Shown: positions 42,590 to 56,200 of the stretch, piece after piece | Layout: each line of letters opens with the position of its first letter | Numbering within the stretch: the first letter of the stretch is position 1 | Source of the DNA: Callorhinus ursinus | Taxonomy: Eukaryota > Chordata > Mammalia > Carnivora > Otariidae | Assembly: GCF_003265705.1 (NCBI RefSeq) | Contig: NW_020313288.1 | Coordinates: forward strand, 1,798,615 to 1,862,614 | Length of the DNA: 64,000 nt | Direction: 5' to 3' | Program-made: the position numbers and the translations under genes | The notes under the pieces: generated by a model | The model's database searches: none | What the model saw: the letters and a program-made list of their open reading frames with translations, nothing else | Told to the model about the DNA's origin: nothing

Positions 42590-42795
42590 CACACGGGCAC
42601 CTCTGGAAGCTGCAAAAGGCAGGCAGGTGGTCCCCCCTCCAGGGCTTCCGGAAGGAACTGGCCCTGCCCACACCTTGGTTTCTAACTCACGAGGCCCACG
42701 TCAGACTTTTGACTCCCAGAACCATAAAAACAAGTTTGGTTTTAAGCCAAGTTCGTGGTGGTGTGTATCCGCAGCCACAGGAAGTAACAGGGAAG
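42590..42795 (+). mobile_element. MaLR-type LTR remnant
   Basis: GCCCACACCTTGGTTTCTAA, then GACTCCCAGAACCATAAAAA and GGTTTTAAGCCAAGTTCGTG, as in the 3' part of MLT1/MST LTRs. Non-coding. Confidence 0.45.
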
Positions 42796-43929
42796 CTGAG
42801 CCTGGAGCACGGGAGGCACTGGCCCTGGGCACGCCCCAACGGAGAGGCCCTTGACCGCTCATCTGGACTGTCCCCACCTCTCCCCCCAGGCCAGTCCCTT
42901 CCAGACCCTCTTTTCCTGTGCACCCTGTGCACAGAGCCTGTACTGGCTGGTCCTCTGGCCACCGCCAGCTCAGTGGTGGACAGACTTGAAGCTTTGAGCC
43001 CCAAATGTGATTTCAAAACCAAAAATGCCTTGTAGCCGCCCCCCCTCAGCCAGCAAGTAGCCCCTCCACACGCCTTTGCTTCCCACCTGGGCCACCAGCT
43101 GCTCTGTCCCCACACAAGGCAAGACTGGGGCCTGTCCTCTGCTGCCCCATCTCGGTGCCCAACTGTGACTTGGCATTGACTGCAAGTTGTCAGGGGGCCA
43201 ACTAAAATGGGTTGCAGGGGACCCGACTGGCTGAGGTAGCCCCGTCCAAAGATGCAGCACACACACCTGTATTCGGGTGCGCCTGCACCCCGCCTCCTGC
43301 GGGGAGTCCTGGCCTTCGAGTGCCGTGGGGGTGGGGTGGGGTCACCCGGTCTTGGCCGAATCCAGTGGATGCTGAACACTCCAGGGTGGGGGGGCGGGGG
43401 GGGCAGCAGGAACAGAAAGAACTCGACAGAGGGACCAGGCGTCCGGGTTAAATGGAGTCCATGAGCTCTGCCAAAATCTCAATGCCCCCAGGCCCCTGAT
43501 GTGCTCTGATGCCTCTGTGGGGCCGCTCACAGCCCCAACACAGGGCTGCTCCAGGGCACAGGGGCCCACAGATGGGCAGGAGGGATAGACCAGCAGAAGC
43601 ACCTTCCGGAAGCTGTCACCTTATACTAGGTCAGCGTAGAGACCGTAGAGGTGGGGACAGTGCTTCTGCAAGGTGTGACCCTTTATACAAATGACAGAGC
43701 CATGCACGAGGTAGGGGAGTGCACACCCGCCAGCCCCCGGGGGGGGGGTGCAGCCAGCCCAGGGGATGGAACGTACCCACTCACAAGAAACGATGTTTGA
43801 AAAGACAACAGACACACCGGGTCAGGGCTGGACAATAAGTTTATACACACCCACTTCAGGTCCAACTCATTTACAAGCATTTCATCACAGCACCTGCTTG
43901 GGGAGGCGCGACCAGGCTGTCCCTGTACA

Positions 43930-44175
43930 GGTCCTCACATCGCAATAATGCTTTATTAAAGGGCAGGTTAATATGCAGCTTTTGGGGGGAAAATTTTTAC
44001 AAATATCAAAAGGAACAAATCAAGCATCCTCTATAAAACTTTCCAGACCTCCGGGGAGGCCTGCGAAGCAGGACAAAGTGCTCTTTACACAGGACTCGTA
44101 GGACTTTCAAGTATCCAAGAGGCGTTTGTGAATGCCCTAACCATTCTACCTACACACACTGGGCCGGCGGGGCAC
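43930..44175 (-). other. CHAF1A: CHAF1A 3' untranslated region
   Basis: About 245 bases lie from the stop to just past the AATAAA at 43957-43952 on the - strand. The end point is inferred from the signal. Confidence 0.6.
43952..43957 (-). terminator. CHAF1A: CHAF1A poly(A) signal AATAAA
   Basis: On the - strand the sequence reads CCTTTAATAAAGCATTATTG. It lies about 220 bases past the CHAF1A stop, and T/G-containing sequence follows in the transcript direction. Confidence 0.7.
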
Positions 44176-44276
44176 TCAGCAGGGGCCGAGCGAGCGGGCG
44201 GGCACGGGGCTCTCACTGGTGTCCATTCCCATGGACCCCCCGGCTCCAGAAGTGGTTCCACACGGGGCCGGAGCCT
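44176..44276 (-). CDS. CHAF1A: CHAF1A last coding exon
   Basis: It has 33 codons plus TGA at 44178-44176: EAPAPCGTTSGAGGSMGMDT then SESPVPARSLGPC. It resembles the human tail (APCG, SGAGGG, DT) but with a different end. The acceptor is CTTGCAG. Confidence 0.88.
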
Positions 44277-47200
44277 CTGCAAGGCAAGAGAGGGAGGCGG
44301 CTTTAGCGGGCTGCACCCCCCGACTGGGTAGGGGCCCGAGTCACTGGCCCCCCCACCCCTCTGCCCCCCTTCAGACAGCTACACTCACTCACAGCCCTCA
44401 GAGCCTGTCCCCTCCTCAGCTCACTCGGTAAAGAGTCAAATGTTGGCCTCCCCCGCTGCCCACTCGGCTCCCCGCCCCCTCCTTAGGTCTCCCTGACTGA
44501 GCCCCTTCTACAGTAGAGCCAAGACTACACCCTAAGACTCCACCACTCCCCTCCTGGGACTCAGCCCAGGGGTTGGCACTGCAGGTGCAGCACTGCCGAA
44601 AGATTCTCTGGGAAGCTTCTGGAACAGCGCCCCGATGTGGTCAGCATCCCAACTGCTGGCCCATTACTGCACCTATCTCTGCCATGGCTACTGAGTCCAG
44701 TCCTGCTGTGCACACGGCAGCTTTCAGAGAACTCAGATCCTGCAGACCTTGGACCAGAACCCACCGTCCACACCCACCCAGCCCGCCCAGCGCCTCTTGG
44801 GGTCTCTTAACTCAGCCCCACTCTTTACAGATGGGAGGCGCGTGGAGCGAGCGCGCGTGCGTCCGTCCTTTCCTGCCAGGCTCTCACCCCCAACACCCGA
44901 GATGTCCAGGATCACACAGTCACCGTCCTCCTCTTCCTCCTCCTCCGTGTCCGCCTGGAAGCCATCCAGGTCCCCAGCTCCCACCTGGGCAGACAAGGGT
45001 GCACGGGCCATCAGCAACAGCAGGGGGGCCGCTGTGCCCCCCCAACCTCCACCCGATCTGGCAACAAGTTTGAGGGGTCTGCTTGAGAGCCTATGAGCAA
45101 AGGAGCCTCGTGGGGGGAGAGAAGGTCTCTCAAAGGACCTCATTCAGATCTCCCCAAATGACCACCGGCATTACTACGTTACAAAAATAATTTGCCGTTT
45201 CTGAATCCGCAATCTGGGTTTCTGGTTTGGTCTGAAAGAGACAAGGATAAAGACCCACTTTCTCAGCCAGGCAGCGTCTCCTCCTCTGCCCAGGGGCTCT
45301 CCCTCTGCCCGGCCCCTGACAACTCTCTCTCGTCACTCATGCTCAGGCCACTGGCGCCAGTGACACCATCCGAGCCGCTGTGGGCACCGTCTCCACCGAC
45401 TTTCCGGAGCCGCGCTCGCTGGCTTTCACCGGAGGGCACAGAAGGACGGCGTGAAGAAGGAGGCCACTTTTGAACACCAACCATCCATACAAGCGCCCTG
45501 CTCTCTGGAGATGAGCAAAGAACCCGCAGAGGCGGAGACGGGCTTGTTTCAAAAGGGGGGCTGTTTCTCAAGACACTCCTGGAATTCCTCTGCTACAGGA
45601 AACAGCATTTGCCTGGAGAAGGGGTGGCGGCACAGGACCATGTGGTGAGCAGCCTGCCGGCCCAGCCGGACAGCCCCACAGACATGACGGTGGCCGCCTC
45701 CAACCACCTGTTTCCAAAGACTTCACTGGCTAAGGAGAGCACGGCCCGGCTCTCAACCGTGCTGATCGAGAGGCCCTCGGCTGGGTCTGTCAAGCAAAAG
45801 GAACGAAGCGGTCGCATACAGCCCTTCCCGCTCACGGGCCCTGCAGACAGGACGCGCAAGTGCAGATGAACAAGGCTCCCCGCGCGTCTGCCAGTTTGCA
45901 GGAGGGACCCCACCCGCAGCCCTCCAGGCCCAGGACCCGCCACACCCCCCATGCTTGGAAAGGCATTTAGCCATGACGAAGAACTGACTCTGGGGAGCAT
46001 CTGTTCGGGGTCATTTTGATCAGATGATTTTTTGACTGGAAAGGGAAAATAGGGTCTCTCCCCATTTTAGAAAAAAACTGTGGCCCAAAGTTTGAGTCAC
46101 CCTGGGGGCCACCCAAGACCACAGACCTGGTGCCTCACCTCAGCCCTGTTCACCTGACTGATCATGACCCCTTGTGAACACATGGTGTAGCAGGACGCCT
46201 GTCAACTCAAAAAGATCTTTAAATTCCCACAAGATTAAAAAAAATTAACTACAATTTAAGTAAAAATTTGAAAAAAAAATTGAATTCCCACAAATTAAAA
46301 AAGCTCAACCCAATCTAAAACATCTGCACATGTTCCTAGTTTGGCAACACCTATCCCCAAGAGTAGTGTCCATTAGCGGCTTTACCAAAACACAAGGAGA
46401 AACTCCTAGAAGTTTACCTGTGTCTTGCGCGTTTATGTGGGTGCTGTGCAGCTGGGGGCACCCTGGCTAATGCATGCCCCAAAGCCATCCCCCCGCCCTG
46501 CCCTGACACAGCAGAACCAGAGTGCTGTTGAGGGCTCCTGGCCAGTCTCATTTACCCAGCCTCCCCTGCAGTGGGGGTGGCTGTGCGACCGAATTCTGGC
46601 CAGAAGGACTCCGGTGAAGTCTGCTGGGGAGGGTTTCCCTTTCCAGCTCAACGGAAAGTCTCTGCTGCCTTGGTCCTGCTGGCTGCAGGTGGGACAGCCA
46701 TTCTGTGACCATGAAGACAAAGGCCACATGCTAAGGAAGGAGAGAGTGGGACACAGGGGAGCCTGTCATCACCGGAGCTCAGGACAAACCCCCATGTGCT
46801 GAAGCTGTGACGCCGGGGCCCCGTGACCGGAAGCCCGACACTAGGACCGCCAAGTTCTGTGTCCCACTCTGCAGAGCAGGGGTGAGGCTAACTGCCCATG
46901 GAACCACTCCCAGAATACCCCCAGAAGCCAGGCGCTCAGGGCTTCCCTCCCCATGAGGCACACACTGTGCTGGCCCACCCCGCGGCCCTGGGCCCTGAGC
47001 GAAGGAGCGCACATGCGTACAAGCAAGCAGGCAGAGGGACAGAGGGAGAGGGAGAGGAGAATCTCCAGCAGACTCCCCACCGAGCGCAGAGCCTGCCGCA
47101 GGCTCAACATCACGATCCTGAGATCCCGACCTGACCAGAAATCACGAGTCAGATACTTCACTGACTGAGCCACCCAGGTGCCCCTCTAAGGAGCTTTCAC

Positions 47201-50200
47201 AGTGCGGACTTCAGCGTCGCCAGGCTGGCTCAGTTAGTGGAAGTGCCCGACTCCCGGTTTCCACTCGGGTCATGCTCTCAGGGTCAGGAGATCGAGGCCT
47301 CATCTGTCTGCAGCAGCAGCAGGGAGAAGGCCAGGCGTCATTCCAGGAGCAATTTCTCCCGCCTTCCTGTTCCGACAGCCACTTTACTTTCGAAGCTGAT
47401 TGGAAGAGAGAGAAGCCGTGGGCAGGAGCTGGGAATGCGGGGCGTCACCGCCCAGGTTGCGGCACGCGGCTCCCCAAGTCACATGACCCCCCTCGGAGGG
47501 CACTGGACGTGAGCCGGAGACACAGCTCGCGAGACACCTTCATCACATCCTCCTCGTAAAATCCGTAACCCTGCAAGATGCCTGCCTAAGACGGGGACCC
47601 GGTGCTCACTCTGCAAAATAGGTTTCCGCTAAGAGTAGATGCATGAAAGGAAAGAAACTCATCACATTCCTATTCCAGTAAGGAAAAAAAATACACATCC
47701 AACATCACCAAAGGCTGTGCCCGGGTCGCTGCCCCTCTGAGCACGCAGCCGGCACAGGAGATGGGGCGCCCCCAGGTCCCCACGCTCCGCTCCTCACACT
47801 TGCTCCTCCAAGCACTGCCCATCCGTGACCAGGCAGCTGTTTGTGCGACAAATTCGTCTGTGCTCCCATTAGATGGTTCTGCTCATCGCTGTGTAGACAA
47901 GGTTGAGCAGAGCCCCTGATGCAGAGTCAATGCTTTGTAACTACAATAAGTGAACGTAATAAAAGCAAAAATAGATAAAAAAAAACTAAAAAGTCACTGC
48001 AGAACACTGTTGGGGGCTAAAAAGAAATGAGCCATCGGGGCGCCGGGGTGGCTCAGTTGTTAAGCGTCTGCCTTCGGTTCAGGTCATGATCCCGGGGTCC
48101 TGGGATGGGGCCCCGCGTCGGGCTCCCTGCTCAGCGGGAAGCCTGCTTCTCCCTCTGCCCGTGCTCTCTCTCTCTTTCAAATAAACAACATCTTAAATTA
48201 AAAAAAAAAAAAGGAAAAGAAATGAGCCATCGAGCCAGGCAACGGCACGGAGGAACCTCAGAGGCACATCCCTAAGTGAGAGAAGGCGGTCTGAGAAGGC
48301 CACACACTGTGGTTCCAAGTCTGGGAAAGACAGGACCGTGGAGATGACAGACAGCTGCGTGGTTCCCAGGGGTCGGAAGGGAGCGAGGGAGGGGGAGGGG
48401 GAGGGGGAGGAGGAGGAGGAGGCGGAGGGGGAGGAGGAGCAGCAGCAGCAGCAGCAGCAGCAGCACAGGGATGTTTCGGTCAGTGGAGCTACTCTGCAGG
48501 AGACCGCAGTGGTGGGTACACGCCATCACACATTCGTCCGAATCCACAGAACGTACAGCACCAAGGGTGACCCCCACCGTCCCCTGGGGACTCGGGGTGA
48601 GAATGACAGGTCCCTGTAGGTTCATGGATTAGGACAAATGCACAGCTCTGGGGCCATGTTGGCAGAGGGGGAGGCTGTGCAGGCGGGGACTGGCAGAACA
48701 TGCGAAATCGTGATACTTTCTGCTGTTCTGCTGTGACCCTCACAAAACTGCTCTCAAAGCTGAACTTCACGGGAACTGAGGAAGCCCTGGGGACCCCCCG
48801 GCCGCCCCGCCCCGCCCCTCACCTGCCCGTCGTGCCTGCGCTTCTTCATGAACTGGGTGATGCACATGCTGCCGGCCGACTTCCGCTTCAGCGAGACGGG
48901 CGTCCCCTGGCCGGGCCCCGTGGCGGGGACGCTGCCACTGTCCTCCCTGGTGGCCGCGGGCACCATGGTGACGTAACTCCACTGGCACGGCACAGGCAGG
49001 TGCTCCTGGTCAAAGGTCTTCAGCACCTGCGGGTGGACGTACCAGCACATCCTGAAATCAGGCCTCTTCTCGTACACCGAGTTCTCGGAAATTATCCGCT
49101 TGAGCCTGGCCTTGGAGGGCACGGCGGCGTCCTCGCTGGTGGTGGGGGTCTGCGGGCGGGAGGAGCCGGGGCTGGGCGGGCTGGCAGAGCTGCTGTCAGG
49201 ACTGCCCGTGTCCTTGCTGAGCAGCCCCCGGCGGCAGCACTCCTGGAACTCCCGGATGATCGCTTTGCTTCCGTTCACATTCCCGTGCAGCAGTGGGAGC
49301 AACTGCCCCAAGACTGGCGGGGGCGGGGCGGGGAGACACGGGGAGAGAGAACACACATTGCACAGGGCTCCCCGGTCTGTCACCAAGGTCAGAGACGCGG
49401 TCAGCTTCGGGGTGCCTTTCAAGGGTAGGTTTCAGACACACTCGTGAGCTGCAGGAGGCTGGGAAGCCCGTCTCACCCGAGGCAGGATTTCTCTGGATAA
49501 CCTAGCACGCCTCCCTCTCCTTAGTCATGGTCACCACACTCTCCTGAGTCACTGGGCCTCCCCTGGCTCTGAAGCGCGAGGAGGCAGAGTCCTCAGGGAC
49601 ATGTGCAACCTTGAGCCAGGCACGCTGGGGAAGCAGGCTAATTAAAGGAGCGCCCCGTACTGCTGTCGTCTTAAGGAAGGAAGAGATGTGCTCAGCAAGC
49701 ACTGGCTTTTGTAATTTGTTGGAAGGACTTCTACATTTTAATCCAGCCACCTAATAAAGTCTCCCTGGACCCAGGGCAGCTGGGAGCCCGATCCCCTCCC
49801 GTTCCCGCCAGGCACCGGCACTCACTCTGCTGGTCTCTCTTCTCTCGTTTGGAGGCCTTGGGCGTCTGCTCCTCCTCGGAGGGGACTGTCTCCAGAAGGC
49901 ACGCCGTGAACTGCTGCAGCACCTTCAGGTCAGCACCGCCATCCTTATCAGCTGCCCAGATGCAGCCGATCTTCACGGGCTGGAGCACGCGGAACCTCTT
50001 CCCCTTCGCCAAAAACTCGTCCCACTCTTTGGCCTTCAGTTTCTGGCGAACCTTGTGGTTCTCTGGGTCGGCACACTCCTTGCAGGGTGGAGAGCAATGC
50101 TCACTCAGGGTTCCCAGGCCCCTGAGCCTTCTCATGCCACCCCCAGGGCCACTGCGTCCACCTCTCCTGGCCCCCACGGCGTCCTGCACCCCTCTTCCTA

Positions 50201-53200
50201 ACATTACCGGCTGGGAAATTGCAGCAGAGTGCTTCCCTAGACTTAATGGTGACTGACACTTGCGCCCTTTGCTGTTTTGGGATGCACCCATCCTCTCTGG
50301 CCGTGCCTGGCAGAGTCTCAGGTATTCTCCGAGCCTCACCGGTAAGCCGCTCACGGCCACTCTAGATTTTCTGGGTAGGGTGTGATGCCAGGGCTGTCCA
50401 ATTCCCAACCCCAAATCCCACGCCCAGTTCACCCTCCGGGCCAGGTTCCTCCCACGCCAGGCCCAACACCGCTCTGAGCGGGGAGGCTCATGGCCTCCAC
50501 AGACACGCCTGCCTCACTGGTTGGAAACATCTGAGGAACACCCGCCCCCCGCCTCCCCCGGATCTGGAGAGACAAAGCCACTGCCCCGGGCAACATCCCA
50601 CTTCTCCATTTCTCTGCTTTCTGCCCCAACGCTACAACGCGACAGGCTGTTGGGAGCCCTAAGAGCGGCCACCTGGCAGAGTCGAGCGAGTTGGTGGCAG
50701 GGGTTGGGGGTTAACTTGAAAGGGCACGGGGGAACCGTCTGGAGAGACAGAAAGTTCTAGATTTTATTTCGGGTGATGGGTTTACAAATGTCGATCATTA
50801 AAGCTCACTGCACTCAATAATTAAGATCTGCACGTTTTCTTGGAAGTTCATTATACCTCAGCTAAGAAAACGTAAAAAGAACGAAAGCGCTTTAACACAA
50901 AGCCCCCGCCTCTCTGACTCTGGTCTCTCCTCGTGCCCCCTCCCCAGCTGGGATGCTCGCCTACCTCTGCAGACCCCACTACCCTCCCCAGGCAAAACCC
51001 AAGCTCAGGTCCCCACGACCCCACAAATGACTACATGTTGGAGTCACAAAGTGCACGTGGGACCAGGTGGGTGAGCTGGGGCTGTCGCTCAGTCTTAACG
51101 GCAGCCAGGCTAGCAGCCAAGCTTGGCCCAGAGAGCTCTCTCTGGGACAGTCACCTCCCTGCCCCTCACCTCGGTTACTCCCTCGTCCTCAGACAGGTAC
51201 CCATGGGGCACGAAGAAACCATCGTCCTCATCTTCATCTTCTCCCACTTCGTCATCATCATCCTCAAAAAAAAAAAAAAAAAAAAAAGATGCTCATAATA
51301 TGTGGCAACTGAATAAATACTTCATTTAAAATGCTAACCTGCAAACACCTAAGGAAGGAAAAACCATCTACTGCCTTGAGTGTCATTCTTACGGACACAA
51401 GAATTCGTGAACGAATGCCATTATTTGGGGGAGGGGGCAGGCAGAATGCGAGCGAGTGAAGCCGCCCAGACATTAAGACCGGAGGGGCGGGGGCCAGGGC
51501 AGACGAGGCGTAAGCGTGCCCCATCGAACGGGGTGGGCACCGCTCAGTCCCACCGCCGAGCGGGCCAGCGTCACCAAGTAAGGTTTTCCAAGAGGAGTTG
51601 GAAATCTGTTTTTTTTTTTTTTTAACTATTCTTTTAAAAATAAGGGTTTTATTTTTTTTTTTGAGGGGGTGAGAGCACGGCGGGAGGGAGGGGGCAGAGG
51701 GAGGGGGGAGGGGGGGGGGAGAATCTCAAGCAGACGCCCTGCTCAGCGCAGAGCCTGACGTGGGGCTCCGCGTCACGAGCCTGAGATCACGACCCGAGCC
51801 GAAACCAAGAGTTGGACACTCAGCTGACTAGGCCTCCCAGGTGCCCCCAGAAATCTAGATGGTAAACGCCGGCCGCAATTTTCAGACAACACTGCCATCA
51901 AACACAGGCTGGTTGTGAGTGAACTCAGCCTTCTGGGCAAGACCCGAACGAGGTGCAGGTGCGTGCTCACCCCCTCGCTATGGGAGAGGGACTCTCCCGG
52001 CTCCTCCTCTTCCCACTCCTCGTCACTGTCCACCTCATAGTCCAGAAGCTTCTGAGGAAACAAAGACGCGGTGCGTCATGGTTGTCCTTCAGGGCTGGCA
52101 AAGCAGAAACGCTAGAATCCGGGAGCCCAGCATAAAAAAGGCAAAACGAGAAGGAGATGCAGAAAGACAGACGTGCCTGGACCAGCAGCACCTCTGCCAC
52201 AAGCTCACCCTGTCTTGGGCCCAGGGGTCTCTTGGATGGATGACAGTTGTCTTCTTATTCCACGTCCCCCAGTATGCCGGCCGGTGATTCTCAGAAAACT
52301 GTAGGAGCTTCATTCTGCCAAACTTCTTCCTCTCAGGAACGCCGTCCACCTTGCCGCTCTCCACGATCACCACATCGCTGAGGAAGAAACCCAGTAACGC
52401 GCCTCCTCCGCAACATGCCCGCTCGACATGCTTCTCAAGGAAGCAGGCCATCAACATCTTACAAAGATGGGTAACCACTTGCTCCCAAGAAAGCTAAGGG
52501 ACGTTCACTCCAGGGACACAGAGCAAGGAGGAGGGAGAAACAAGATTACCACGCTGCTGCCCCACAGCATTTATAGAACAAGGAGATCAACAAGAACAGC
52601 AAAATGTCCTCCCAGAGAGGCCGGCACGGAACTGGGATCCCTGCCTCAAAAGACCACGAAGCCAGGCCAGGCAGTCTGCCCTCTGCGGCAGCGGCTTTCA
52701 ACAACGCTGCTGCATGCGAGACTTCAGCAGTGAAACTTAAGCTTTTGGCCCAGAAGGGAGACAACTGGCCCAAGGCCACGATGAGCCAGCAGCAGGCCAG
52801 AACCCAGAGCTCTGCCCTGGGCGCCCCAGGACTTTCCAACTGTGCTCTGACGTCACCAACAGGCAAAAGATGGTCTCCCTGGCCACTAACCTGTTATAAA
52901 TACTCGTGTTTCGGTTTGAAACCATGGTGGGTCCAGACCTGAGGGGCTGCCGGCCTTTCAGATCTTTCAGGAAGGAGAACTCGCCACCCTGTTGCTGGAG
53001 GAGATGGTCCAACTGATCACAGAGGTCTTGGTCGAAGGCAGTCCGAAACCGAGGGGCGAGAACCATGTGCTCTTTAATTTCAAAAGGGGCGAACTTCCCG
53101 CAAGAGCCGGCCAGGGTCTGAAATGGAGAAGGGGATGTGATGCACGCCTGTACGGTGGGATGCCTGCTGCTCAGCAGGCTCCAGGGTGAGCCCCTGGACA

Positions 53201-56200
53201 TGCCGCATGAGCATGGTCCTTTTCGCATTCATCCAGGTTGGTAAGTCCAGGAGACACACAAAAAGCTACACGCTGGGTGATGTCATTTACAGGAGTTTCT
53301 GTAAAAGGCAAAACTACAGGGGCCAGGAGTCACATCAGCGGTTGCCAGGGGCTGGGGGGCCCGAAAGGGGAGGAGGGCGCTGACTATAGGGAGCCAACTG
53401 GGGTGACAGCAATACTCGAGTATGGGGGTGCTGTGGAGCCCGACACACTGTCAGAACTCACCAAACGAGCGAATCTTACTGTGAATTATACCTCAATAAA
53501 CACGGCTCTTTAAAAAGAAGGGGGTGGGGCGCAAAAGGACCTGAGATCCCAGGTGAGGAAACCAAGCCCCCGGGGAGTGACCGCTTACCCAGAGCCGCAC
53601 CGTGACAAGATGACTCACGACCCAGAGCCCATCTCAACACCGAAGGCGGACATGAACCTGACACGGTGTCTGTTCCCTAAGAATCACTCCCCACAAATTC
53701 TGGTGGATTTAATCTCCCCCCTCAGAGTTCCTTCAGCATCTGCCATGTCTGTCAGTGGATCCCAAAGCTGGCAGCACATGAGGACTTGGGGAGTCAGGAG
53801 GAGAGTCCAGTCTATGAAGCTCAGTATGAGCCAGCCTCCGACCTCACTGAGGAGAGTACTACGGCAACAGCCTCACCATGGCCGCACAGCGGGCCATCTG
53901 GGGACTGCTGAAAACCCCAAGGCCCACCCCAGGCCTGGGGGACGCTCTGGGATGGGATCCAGGCTCCATGATTTTGTAAAGCTCCCTGGTGCTTCCCAAT
54001 ATACAGCCAAAGCCAAGAACCAGCCGACTGCCCACCTCACTAATGAATGGGTGCTGGGATATCGGGCACCCATACAGGACAGAGTTAGGACCAAGCCCCC
54101 ATGACCAAGGACTCCGGCCAAGCTAAGGAACTACACATGAAAAATGAACAAACAGGCGCCTGGCTGGCTCAGTCGGTGGAGCATGCGACTCTTGATCTTG
54201 GGGCTGTAAGTCTGAACCTCACATTGGGTGTAAAGATGACTTAAAAAAAAAAACTTTAAAAACAAACAAAACACAAACAGCAAAAAACAAAACAAAAAAA
54301 CTAGGAAAGAGAATATATCTGTCCACGGCCACAGGGTACATGAGGCTTTGCAACCATAAGCTAAGTGGCATAAAAAATTTAAAATGCTGACGTTAAAACA
54401 CAAAATTTCTGTAGGATAAAAGATACCACAAACAGGCTAGAAGGCTCGGGCTCCCTGCTCAGTGGGGAGACTTCTTCTCCCTCTCCCTTTGCCACTTCCC
54501 CTGCTTGTGCTCTCTCGCTCTAATAAATAAATAAAATCTTTAAAAAAAATTTTAAAAAAAATAGACAGCTTAGAAAGCAAATAACAGACTGAGAGGGAAT
54601 ATTTGTTGCATGTGTCACCAAGAACAAAAATCCTGGCTGTGGGTGGCTTAGTCGGTTAAGCATCTGCCTTTGGCTCAGGTCATGATCCCAGGGTCCTGGG
54701 ATCGAGTCCCGCATCGGGCTCCCTGCTCAGTGGGGAGCCTGCTTCTCCCTCTCCCACTCCCCCTGCTAGTGCACGTGTGCGCTCTGTTTCTGTCAAATAA
54801 ATAAATCTTAAAAAAGAAAATCCTTCGGCTCGGGTCATGATCCTGGAGTCCCAGGATCGAGTCCTGCATCGGGCTCCCTGCTCAGCGGGGAGTTTGCTTC
54901 TCCCTCTAACCCCCCCTCCCTCTCATGCTCTGTCTCTCACTCTCTCTCGAATAAATAAATAAAATCTTAAAAAAGATCCTGCTTGCGTAAATAACTCCTA
55001 GAGGTCAGGGGAAAAGCCAATCCTGTAGAAAAATGAGTAAAAAATTGGAATTGGCCGGGGCACCTGGGTGGCTCAGTCGGTTAAGCGTCTACCTTTGACT
55101 CAGGTCATGATACCAGGATCCTGGGATCGAGCCCCGCATTGGGCTCCCTCCTCAGCAGGAAGCCTGCTTCTCCCTCGCCCACTCCCCCTGCTTGTGTTCC
55201 CTCTCTCGCTGTCTCTCTGTCAAAAAATAAATAAAATCTTAAAAAAAAAATAGAAATTGGCAAGTCACAGAAGATATAAAATGGCAAACAAAACACAAAA
55301 AGATGTCCAATTGGAATCAAGGAAAAACGTAAAGGGAAAGAAGAATGTCAATTTTTTTGCCCATTGGATTGGTGAAGGTAGAAGAAAACACGTTCCATTC
55401 CATGCCAGTGCAGGCGGGGAAGAGCTAATTTCCCCACGAGGCCCAGCACAGACATTCCCGCTGGGAGGGCACCTGGGCAGGAACTAATACAATCAGTAAT
55501 CCTGTCCAAGTGCGTAACCTGGGACCAAGCATCAAGCCCACTTCCAGGTGGCCGTCCTAAGAAAGGCACATGTGCAGAGGAGTGTCAGTGACAGTCATCG
55601 TGCCACTGATGAGGCATCAATGGGGCAATGGCCATATAGACTGTGACACCATCCACACTATGAAAAGTGGCAACAGAAAGAAGGAAGCTGACCCAAACGT
55701 GCCAGCATGGCAAGGATCCAAGATACAGCGATGTAAACAAAGTAGGGACAGAACACATTCATGATTTATTACCTATATAAACACACAAATACACGAAAGG
55801 ATGTGAATGCACAGTAAGGTCTAGATGGACACCCTTGCATCGGGGGAGACAGGTTACCTCTGGAGCATGGAGGGAGGGAGAAGGAAGTCTGGGGTCTCCA
55901 GAGGCAGATGCTGCTAGAAGGCAACAGATGCCGGGCTGGAGAAGCAGAATTCTGTGAATTCTAAACCATTGTTTTATGCTTAATCTCGCCTCCCACCCCG
56001 AGCCTCAGCTCCCTGAACCTAAGGACTAGGTCTTCTCTGGCACCTTCCCAAACAGCTCCCAACGCAAAACTGTTCAGGAAGCAACCTCCAAACACTTGGC
56101 AAGGGTTTTAGCAAATGTGCCACTTTTAGTCTTTCCAAGGACATAGCAAATGACAAAAGACTGCGTCTCCAGCCTCTACCAGAAATAAAGCTCCCTCTGT

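Larger units (their letters stand above)
41820..43935. other. Intergenic spacer between convergent UBXN6 and CHAF1A
   Basis: This spacer is GC-rich with no convincing coding exon. It holds an MLT1-like LTR remnant near 42590-42790 and G runs near 43389-43401 and 43739-43748. ORFs here lack any recognised similarity. Confidence 0.6.
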
